Assembly (NCBI GenBank): GCA_963713625.1
Contig: CAVQMN010000004.1
Location: 248,001 to 312,000 of the forward strand
DNA length: 64,000 nt
Reading direction: 5' to 3'
Source of the DNA: Bog-756 sp963713625
Lineage (GTDB): Bacteria > Actinomycetota > Acidimicrobiia > Acidimicrobiales > RAAP-2
Shown: one piece after another, positions 58,146-64,000 of the stretch
Position numbering within the stretch: the stretch's first letter is position 1
How the letters are laid out: each line of letters opens with the position of its first letter
Notes under the pieces: model-generated
Seen by the model: only the letters and a program-made list of their open reading frames with translations
Database searches by the model: none
What the model was told of the DNA's origin: nothing
Made by a program: the position numbers and the translations under genes

Positions 58146-58859
58146 ATGACATCGATCACTCGATACGAGACCATCTCCAATGGTGACGGCCAATTTGACG
58201 CCTTCTGCGCGGTGCCCGAATCGGGCAGCGGTCCAGGCATCCTCCTGTTTCAGGAGATCTTCGGAGTCAACGACAACATTCGACAGGTGGCCGAGCAGCT
58301 CGCGGAAGCCGGCTACACCACACTGGCGCCGGACATGTTCTGGCGTATCGAGCGCCGCTTCGAGCGTCAGGACGAGTCCGGGATGGCAGACGCGTTCGCG
58401 ATGGTCCAGCAGTTCGACTTCGTCGAGGCGGTCGAAGACATCGTGGCCAGCCACGCTCACCTGCTGGGCATGCCCGAATGTACGGGAAGGATCGGGGCCG
58501 TGGGGTTCTGCCTCGGCGGCGGCCTGGCCTTCGCAGCCGCCACCCTGAGCCGTGTCGACGGTCGCGGAATCGATGCGGCCGTCTGCTACTACGGCTCGGC
58601 CATCAATGACATGATCGAGCAGGTCTCCACCCTCGATTGCCCGACCGCATTCCACTACGGGAGCAATGACCCCTTCATCCCAACCGAGGACATCAACGCG
58701 GTGGAGAGGGCAGTGTCCGGGCGGCCCGACATCGAGTTCTTCCGCTACGAGGCCGGGCATGCCTTCAGCAACTGGGACGCCCCGTCGATGTACAACAAAG
58801 CTGCGGCCGACGTGGCCTGGTCACGGACGCTCGACTTCTTCGCACGCCACCTCTCCTAG
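58146..58859 (+). CDS. Dienelactone hydrolase family protein
   Basis: A 237-residue alpha/beta hydrolase. The nucleophile cysteine is in GAVGFCLGGGLAFAA, the aspartate in YGSNDPFIP and the histidine in YEAGHAFSN, the Cys-Asp-His triad of dienelactone hydrolases. ATG 58146 has an unremarkable leader. It could open dienelactones in aromatic catabolism or act as a general carboxymethylenebutenolidase-like enzyme. It is 79 bases after the MOSC fusion. Confidence 0.92.
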   Translation: MTSITRYETISNGDGQFDAFCAVPESGSGPGILLFQEIFGVNDNIRQVAEQLAEAGYTTLAPDMFWRIERRFERQDESGMADAFAMVQQFDFVEAVEDIVASHAHLLGMPECTGRIGAVGFCLGGGLAFAAATLSRVDGRGIDAAVCYYGSAINDMIEQVSTLDCPTAFHYGSNDPFIPTEDINAVERAVSGRPDIEFFRYEAGHAFSNWDAPSMYNKAAADVAWSRTLDFFARHLS

Positions 58860-59095
58860 GGCCTCTGACACCGGTTCGGGCCGTCGGGCCAGCATCGACC
58901 CCGAGATGGCAAGACTGTCTTTCGCATGGTGGGGCAGTCGTACCGCCGGAAGCCGTGGAGCCCGGGGGATCGAATCGCTGACGAGGCGGGATGTTCCCAC
59001 CCCGGGGGCGGCCCGGTGGCTGGAGAGCCCGACCACGTACCGGGTCGGCCCGAAGCACTTGATGGTGGTTCACGATCCGCATAGTTTCTCCAACA

Positions 59096-59419
59096 GTGAC
59101 CAACATCGAGCGCTTGGACCGATTCCCCAGAGCACTTCTTGCCTCCGTGCTCGAACTGCTCGCAGAACGGAAGGTCAATCAACCAGGGGCGGCCCTGACC
59201 CTCTCACCGGACGACCTCGCTTCTTCTTGGGACCTCGTCGCCGAGGCGGAGGCCTTGCCCGATCCTCCGGGACACCCGGATGCGGGGGAGGAAGTTGCCA
59301 GCTCGTACTGGTATGAGCAAGCCTTGGGCGATCTCCTCGACCGGGGACTCCTCTCGGAACTCGAGGACCACTCGTTCCGGGTCTCAGACCTTGAGGGGTT
59401 ATTGAGAAGTCGCCACTAG
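59096..59419 (+). CDS. Hypothetical protein (107 aa, acidic, helical)
   Basis: A small acidic protein: FPRALLASVLELLAERKVNQPGAALT, then a stretch with SWDLVAEAEALPDPPGHPD, then YWYEQALGDLLDRGLLSELEDHSFRVSDLEGLL. GTG 59096. No known domain or signal. It is flanked by 236- and 159-bp gaps and convergent with nothing. Family not recognised. Confidence 0.55.
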   Translation: MTNIERLDRFPRALLASVLELLAERKVNQPGAALTLSPDDLASSWDLVAEAEALPDPPGHPDAGEEVASSYWYEQALGDLLDRGLLSELEDHSFRVSDLEGLLRSRH

Positions 59420-59509
59420 TCGTTGTCGCATGACGGCAATCCGGTGGCGGCGGACGATGGGCGTTCGGGCGCCTCGGTCGTGAGGGCGTTCGGGGAGACC
59501 GAGCCCAAC

Positions 59510-59528
59510 CCGTACCCGTCGGGTACGG
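59510..59528. promoter_or_regulatory. 8-bp perfect inverted repeat upstream of TTG-started gene
   Basis: CCGTACCC (59510-59517) and GGGTACGG (59521-59528) with a 3-bp GTC spacer. It sits 81 bp before the TTG start of the membrane protein gene and 91 bp after the preceding stop. It could be an operator or a weak terminator stem; there is no T-run. Confidence 0.5.
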
Positions 59529-59608
59529 ACGGTGCCAAACTGAGTGTCCTTCCAGAGGTTCTTGGGTCTACCGTGTAGGTGCTGACTGCACCGAAAGGAG
59601 GCGGGACC

Positions 59609-60055
59609 TTGACAGCCACAAGGGACCAGCCCATAACGTCGGTGAACGGAGAGGAGCGCGGGGGCCATCGACAGTGGCGGCCCGGTCCGTGGACACAGCA
59701 CATCGCGGCAGCACTCATCGCCGCCGTCGCCCTCGTCGCCGTACTCATGGTGACCCTCGCTGTCGGCCGCGGTGCAGTCCACCCGGGTATCACCCCGAAG
59801 GTCGAGGCATCGTTGTGGAAGGCCAACGCGGGCTACTACTGCGCCGGCCTGGGTGAGCTGTCGACGCCACTCGGGCAGAACGCCCTGTACATCTCGTCGA
59901 TGGCGAACGCCGCGCCAACCCCGGCGTCGCGCACGGCGATCCTCGACTACTACCACGACTTCACTCACGACCTCACCCCTTCGGGTGTGATTGACGTCGC
60001 CAGGATCACCGCGTCGTACCCGTGTCCACCAAGCACGGAGGCGAGATCCCACTAG
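59609..60055 (+). CDS. Membrane-anchored hypothetical protein
   Basis: A 148-residue protein with one N-terminal helix (HIAAALIAAVALVAVLMVTLAVG) and an extracytoplasmic part with two cysteines (YYCAGLGEL and YPCPPSTE) that may form a disulfide. TTG 59609 is chosen because of the strong SD AAAGGAGG 7 bases before it; GTG 59579 is possible. No recognised domain. Confidence 0.65.
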   Translation: MTATRDQPITSVNGEERGGHRQWRPGPWTQHIAAALIAAVALVAVLMVTLAVGRGAVHPGITPKVEASLWKANAGYYCAGLGELSTPLGQNALYISSMANAAPTPASRTAILDYYHDFTHDLTPSGVIDVARITASYPCPPSTEARSH

Positions 60056-60273
60056 AGGCGCAGCCTTCATCGTCGACTACTCTCCGGCAGCTCAACGGCT
60101 GGCCGCGAACTGCCTGCCCCGGGCGAAGTAGACAGCTCGCGGTAAACGGTTGTGCTCCCATGTCGGGCGTATCACTTCCCGGGATCGAGATATCCATGGC
60201 AAGGCCTGAGTAATCACGGGCGAATTGGGTATAGAAGGTGGAAGGAAATTGCTGTGTCACGGGAGGTGACGTG

Positions 60274-60810
60274 ATGGAAGATCTCTTGAGTCTCTACGGA
60301 CGTGGGAGTGAGTGGGCGGTCTCGACGGCGGAGGGCGCATCACAGAATCTCAATGCGGGGACGCCATGCGATGGGTGGGACGTCCGGACGCTGATGAACC
60401 ATATGCTCGACACGCAGCGCTATTTCCTGGGACAAGCGCGGGGTGAGGACGTTGCTCCCCCGGCACCGAACCCACCGAGCATCGTCAGCGGTGATCCGGT
60501 CGCCGACTTCCAACGGGCACGTGACGAGACGCTGAGAACGTTCGAAGACCCCGAGGTGCTCGAAAAGATGGGCCCCATGCTTGGTATCGCATTCTCGGAC
60601 CAACTCCTTCACGCCTGGGATCTGGCAAAGGCGACTGGACAAGACACAACCATGCCCGAGGGCTTGGCTGAGGCGGCATACAAGACGATCTTCGGCCGCT
60701 TCACCGACGACCAGCGAGCCGGCGTCTTCAAGCCCGAAGTCCAGGTACCCCCCGAAGCATCCTCCCAGGACAGACTGCTGGGGTACACGGGCCGCGATCC
60801 TTCACGCTGA
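60274..60810 (+). CDS. DinB/mycothiol-maleylpyruvate isomerase-type metal-binding protein
   Basis: A 178-residue TIGR03086-type protein. NAGTPCDGWDVRTLMNHMLDTQRYF has the first zinc histidine (NHML) and SDQLLHAWDLAKATGQD the second (LLHAWDL); the fold is DinB-like. Such proteins are usually linked to mycothiol, an actinobacterial thiol. ATG 60274 is set by GGGAGGTGA 5 bases upstream. The substrate is not known. Confidence 0.88.
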   Translation: MEDLLSLYGRGSEWAVSTAEGASQNLNAGTPCDGWDVRTLMNHMLDTQRYFLGQARGEDVAPPAPNPPSIVSGDPVADFQRARDETLRTFEDPEVLEKMGPMLGIAFSDQLLHAWDLAKATGQDTTMPEGLAEAAYKTIFGRFTDDQRAGVFKPEVQVPPEASSQDRLLGYTGRDPSR

Positions 60811-60984
60811 TCGCCCTGCCCTGTCGGCCGCTTCGGGCGAGCGTGTTCTCCGCCGGGGAGGTCACTCAGCAGATCCGGAGTCTCGTACCGGAGCCGGTCC
60901 CGGCCACGGCGTCACACGGGAGAGCGACCCGGGTGCACGCCCAAGTGACTTCCCGTCGGTCGCCCTCCGGGTCGTCACACCGTG

Positions 60985-61527
60985 TCAGTCGTCTCCGAAG
61001 AGTCGTCTGAGCCATTTTGGCCTCTGCTTGATTTCCTCCCCAAGGTCCCCCCAGAACAACGGGGCGGAAGGGTCCAACGTGTCGAATGCCGTCGCTGGTG
61101 CCGTGGCCGGAATTGTGGCCTTCTCCGGGGTGGCTGCGTCCGGGGTTGAGTCTGGTGACGGACCAGCTCCAAGCTGCCGTAGCGCCAGGGCCAGGGCAGC
61201 CCGAGCGTCAGTCAGATGGGCGTCCTTGTCGGCCAGGCGCTGCCGCAGGTGCTCGACCTCCAGCCGCAGCATCTCGACTTCAGAAACACTCGGCTGCGGT
61301 TCGTCTGGCGACGACGCTACCTGTACCTGCAGGCCGGCTGCGATCAGATCGTCGGTCGGGATCATCCATGGCCCGGAGCCCGGTCCGCTCTTGCCGGCAG
61401 CGCGATAGGCGTTGGGGAACATGTCGGCATCGAGCTTACGAGTGATCATGCGCCGGTCTACCCCGGCGGCCTTCGCCGCTTCGGTCACGGTTAGTGATCG
61501 GACAGCCGACTTCGGTTCGGTGGTCAT
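60985..61527 (-). CDS. HTH and coiled-coil DNA-binding-like protein
   Basis: A 180-residue protein. Residues 12-40 form an HTH (LTVTEAAKAAGVDRRMITRKLDADMFPNAY) of the type seen in plasmid and MerR-like proteins. Then comes a coiled coil (EVEMLRLEVEHLRQRLADKDAHLTDARAALALALRQL, about 85-120) and a Pro/Ala-rich tail with basic end RPKWLRRLFG. ATG 61527 with GAGGAA upstream. It may be a nucleoid or chromosome-partition-like protein; not certain. Confidence 0.7.
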   Translation of the reverse strand: MTTEPKSAVRSLTVTEAAKAAGVDRRMITRKLDADMFPNAYRAAGKSGPGSGPWMIPTDDLIAAGLQVQVASSPDEPQPSVSEVEMLRLEVEHLRQRLADKDAHLTDARAALALALRQLGAGPSPDSTPDAATPEKATIPATAPATAFDTLDPSAPLFWGDLGEEIKQRPKWLRRLFGDD

Positions 61528-61763
61528 GCGTTCCTCGTCACTTCCCGCTCTGCGATGTTGGGAGCGCCCAGGACCGACATCACTTCTGGCCATTATTCAG
61601 AAGAGATCGGGGCGTTCCGTGAGTGGTGTCCACCCTCAAAGCATCGGACCGAGCAGAGGGTGAACTTAAATCAGCAGGTTCGAGCACCCGAGGGTGTCCA
61701 CGAATACCGGTACGTACTTGGTGCCTCCACCCGTCGTCTCGGAACGGGAGCGGTCCGGTTGTC

Positions 61764-62213
61764 CTACCTCTGACCAGGGACGTCCTCGTTCCAGGTCTGT
61801 TCGCCCCACTGAGTCCCATCCCACCATCGAAGCCGGTGTTGACCGCTCGGGTCCGGGTGCCATCCCGGCGGTGCCATCGGCGGAGGTGTCGGCTCCCAGC
61901 CCGAGTAGGTCAAGTGCCCCGGTCCATACAGACCCGATGCCGCGGCTCTCTCGACCACGATGAGCTTCTTGCGAATCTTGAACCAGTAGATGAGCGAGGG
62001 AATGGCCAGGACGTTGACCAGGATCACCAGCAAGATCCACAGGACCTTCTCCTGTCCAGCCAACTTCCATTGCCAGTCTGGCCGCTTGATGATGTCGACA
62101 AGCGCGACGATGAGCATGGCCAGGGAGCCGATGATGACAACGCCGTACAGGATGAAGAGCACGACGAGTCCAGCCCCGAACGCATCGGAGGTGTTCACGG
62201 TCCCCATGCCCAT
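61764..62213 (-). CDS. PLDc_N / DUF2510 membrane protein
   Basis: A 149-residue protein. Two hydrophobic helices (LVVLFILYGVVIIGSLAMLIVALVDII and KVLWILLVILVNVLAIPSLIYWF) look like a PLDc_N module. The C-terminus, PPGWHPDPSGQHRLRWWDGTQWGEQTW, is a DUF2510 domain typical of actinobacterial membrane proteins. Start ATG 62213 (or a few residues in). It probably sits in the membrane with DUF2510 on the cytosolic side. Role unknown. Confidence 0.85.
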   Translation of the reverse strand: MGMGTVNTSDAFGAGLVVLFILYGVVIIGSLAMLIVALVDIIKRPDWQWKLAGQEKVLWILLVILVNVLAIPSLIYWFKIRKKLIVVERAAASGLYGPGHLTYSGWEPTPPPMAPPGWHPDPSGQHRLRWWDGTQWGEQTWNEDVPGQR

Positions 62214-62242
62214 ACGCTACGCCGAGTGACCTGACGGCCCAC

Positions 62243-63622
62243 TCATTGCCGAAGAAGACCGAGGGTACCGGCCGCATCCAGAAGCTTGTCGCGGGCTCGG
62301 GGGTCGGCCACCCTTTCTATGATCAGTCGAGCCTGGGCCTGTTCTGATCGACCGAAGATCTCCGCACAACCTTGGTCGCTGACAATCGCTGAGTGCTGAA
62401 ACGAGGTGACCGGATTGTCGAGGATCGGCAGCACACAAGAAGAGTCAGACTTTTCATGCCACGAGTGCAAGGCGACCACCGCATGACCGCCGGGCGAGTG
62501 AAGAGCGCCAATGACGAAATCAGCCTGACCACCGAATCCTGAGTGGACCACCCCACCGACGAAACTGGCATTGGCTTGGGCGAAGAGATCGATCTGCATT
62601 GCCATGTTGACCGAGACCATGGCCGGATTGTTGGCTATGCGTGCTGGGTCGTTCAGGACCTCGGTCCGTATCATCTGAAGTCGGGGGTTTGCGTCGGCCC
62701 ACTCGTAGAGTTCTGACGAACCGAAGAGAAACGACGTCTGAATGGGTCGCCCCAGATCGAGACAACCGGCCTTGTCGAGCGTCAGAATCCCGTCACTGAT
62801 CATTTCGGACCAGATGCCGAGATGTCGACGAGTGACGAGCTCGATTGTGGCCGCATCCGGGATCCTCCCGATCCCGAGCTGCAACGTGGCGCCATCGTCG
62901 GCAAAGCGCGCGATCTGCTCGCCGATCCTCCTTTCTGTGTCGCTTAGTTGTCGGAGCGGGGCTACTGGGAGAGGTTGGTCTGACTCTATGGCGAAGTCGA
63001 TCCAGTCGACGGACAGTTCACCGTCGCCAAATGTGTAAGGCATGTTCGGATTCAGCTGGGCTATGACCAATCCACCCTGGGCCCTGGTCCGCTCAATGGC
63101 CGCGGGAAGGATGTTGACCTCGATTCCCAGCGAGACCTTGCCGCCACGGGGGACCGAGGTGTGGATGAGGACAGCATCGACGGGGCGCAAGGTGTCGAAC
63201 AACCGGGGAACGAGCGACAGGCGCATGGGCAGGTAATCCAGCAAAGGGTCATGACGCATACCTGGCCCAACGAACGGTGTCTCGTTGATGAGGCCCGGGC
63301 GCAGGGGCCAATCTGCCTGGGCGTTGATGGCGAACACCCGGCACCGCTCGCGGGAGGCCACGAGGGCGTGCAAGAGACCCATCGGGGTAGCGAAGTTTCC
63401 CGATACGACAACCCGTGGTTCTTCGCCTGACAGTCCACCTAGACAGTTGATGACCTCCTCGACCGAGACGATTCGCACGCGGTCAGACCCGACGGCCCGG
63501 AAATCCGGGTCCCTGAGAGCTGCCGCCACCGGGAGACACGGGCGGGCCGTTGCGTTCGATGGCAACGTTTGCCAAACCGGCAGAGCGAAGGCCGGCGACG
63601 ACCGGCCAGCAGGTGGAATCAC
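62243..63622 (-). CDS. Acetyl-CoA hydrolase/transferase family (4-hydroxybutyrate CoA-transferase-like)
   Basis: A 459-residue class I CoA-transferase-type enzyme. LGIGRIPDAATIELVTRRHLGIWSEMISDGILTL carries the likely active-site glutamate (SEMISDG), with FLFGSSELYEWADANP and GGVVHSGFGGQADFVIGAL next. The Gly-rich GFGGQADF loop is a CoA-binding hallmark. GTG 63622 has GGAGG 7 bases upstream and is preferred to the TTG at 63688. It transfers CoA between short acids; the exact substrate is unknown. Confidence 0.85.
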   Translation of the reverse strand: MIPPAGRSSPAFALPVWQTLPSNATARPCLPVAAALRDPDFRAVGSDRVRIVSVEEVINCLGGLSGEEPRVVVSGNFATPMGLLHALVASRERCRVFAINAQADWPLRPGLINETPFVGPGMRHDPLLDYLPMRLSLVPRLFDTLRPVDAVLIHTSVPRGGKVSLGIEVNILPAAIERTRAQGGLVIAQLNPNMPYTFGDGELSVDWIDFAIESDQPLPVAPLRQLSDTERRIGEQIARFADDGATLQLGIGRIPDAATIELVTRRHLGIWSEMISDGILTLDKAGCLDLGRPIQTSFLFGSSELYEWADANPRLQMIRTEVLNDPARIANNPAMVSVNMAMQIDLFAQANASFVGGVVHSGFGGQADFVIGALHSPGGHAVVALHSWHEKSDSSCVLPILDNPVTSFQHSAIVSDQGCAEIFGRSEQAQARLIIERVADPRARDKLLDAAGTLGLLRQ

Positions 63623-63788
63623 GAAGAACCTCCACCCGAACCGACCTTTCTCCGGCCGACAAGCGCCAGGCTGTTCGGATCCCGCCAACAGATCTGGTGC
63701 GGACCGGCCCGGTGTGACCTTTGGCCCTAGCCAATGCCGGTGTTGGACTCGACACTAGATGTCTAACGCCTTTCACGAGGAGAACACG

Positions 63789-63938
63789 ATGAAGCCGCTC
63801 GTCTCTGAAGGACTGGACTCGAAGTCGTGGAAGATGGTTTCCGTTCTGGCGGCCCGGGACGACACCGACGTAGATGAGCTGATGAGGCGTTTGCACGGCC
63901 AGCTCACGCCGGACACTGAGAGCGTGCTCTCCCGCTGA
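63789..63938 (+). CDS. Small ORF (49 aa) with good RBS
   Basis: A 49-residue frame (MKPLVSEGLDSKSWKMVSVL, RDDTDVDELMRRLHGQLTPD, then TESVLSR). It is preceded by GAGGAGAAC 4-5 bases upstream, a good SD for a gene of this size. No recognised family. It ends 1 base before the start of a second frame. Could be a small regulator such as an antitoxin, but this is speculation. Confidence 0.45.
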   Translation: MKPLVSEGLDSKSWKMVSVLAARDDTDVDELMRRLHGQLTPDTESVLSR

Positions 63939-63939
63939 G

Positions 63940-64000
63940 ATGGCTTTCCGCACCCTTTCGGTTGAAGCTGCATCGGCTCGCCTGCTTCCCGATTTCGCGG
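63940..64000 (+). CDS. Partial ORF at the right edge
   Basis: An ATG at 63940 opens a frame (MAFRTLSVEAASARLLPDF) that runs out of the window. It follows the small ORF with only 1 base between, so they may be co-translated. Too short to identify. Confidence 0.35.
   Translation, partial: MAFRTLSVEAASARLLPDFA

Noticed and set aside
1..64000. tRNA, rRNA, riboswitch, insertion sequences and prophage genes
   Set aside because: None could be supported by eye: no cloverleaf arms with CCA, no transposase or integrase motifs and no known riboswitch core were found.

Overview
The window is high-GC (about 68-70%), and most genes start with ATG or GTG, overlap by 4 bases (ATGA/GTGA) and sit in short operons. 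The gene content points to an actinobacterium, most likely class Acidimicrobiia: the folate/hpt/tilS block in the order usual for Actinobacteria, a SigR/RsrA-type redox pair, an F420-type nitroreductase, a mycothiol-type DinB protein, and secreted proteins ending in 42-residue 'GYW..A.DGG.F.FG.A.F.GS.GG..L..PVVG' repeats that I associate with Acidimicrobiia. The species is not determinable from the sequence alone. No rRNA, tRNA, CRISPR array, transposase or phage gene was seen.

Layout. (1) 1-7.0 kb, minus strand: zincin (DUF2342) > tilS > hpt > folE > folP > pseudophosphatase-like gene > folB > folK > DUF2520 > panC (cut by the window edge). This is the housekeeping folate/pantothenate block; ftsH, usually between hpt and folE, is not there. 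(2) 7.3-8.2 kb: ECF sigma factor and zinc anti-sigma factor of the SigR/RsrA type. (3) 8.3-23.4 kb: a catabolic region with a cytochrome P450, DoxX protein, acyl-CoA ligase, enoyl-CoA hydratase-like protein, two CaiB/BaiF CoA-transferases (one apparently circularly permuted), amidohydrolase, SDR, F420-type reductase with its TetR regulator, GlxA-type regulator and two NAD(P)-dependent dehydrogenases. (4) 23.4-29.6 kb: PadR-controlled drug-type ABC exporter, APC permease, MFS exporter. (5) 30.4-38.4 kb: the most unusual segment. Three secreted proteins (GH5 glycosidase, a BNR-type propeller protein and a YVTN-propeller/PKD protein) are bracketed by two small regulators that each join a helix-turn-helix to a stand-alone Clp-system domain (ClpX-type zinc finger at one end, ClpA/C-type N-domains at the other). 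Both regulator promoters contain dyads placed around their -35/-10 boxes. (6) 38.4-43.6 kb: methyltransferase, frameshifted acyl-CoA dehydrogenase, ferritin-like protein, glycosyltransferase, and degenerate DNA with small ORFs. (7) 43.8-58.1 kb: a molybdenum island holding two membrane-linked molybdopterin oxidoreductases, MogA/MoaE/MoeA/MoaA/MoaD/MoaC, a HTH-TOBE molybdate sensor, ModABC, and a MOSC-ferredoxin-reductase fusion. (8) 58.1-64 kb: dienelactone hydrolase, small unknowns, a mycothiol-type DinB protein, a membrane protein with DUF2510, a 4-hydroxybutyrate CoA-transferase-like enzyme, and two small ORFs at the edge.

The molybdenum genes form one pathway: ModABC imports molybdate, MoaA/MoaC/MoaD/MoaE/MogA/MoeA build the cofactor, and the flanking oxidoreductases probably use it. 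Three local regulators (TetR, PadR, and the Clp-domain HTH pair) have clear inverted-repeat operators next to them, so their circuits can be read from the DNA.
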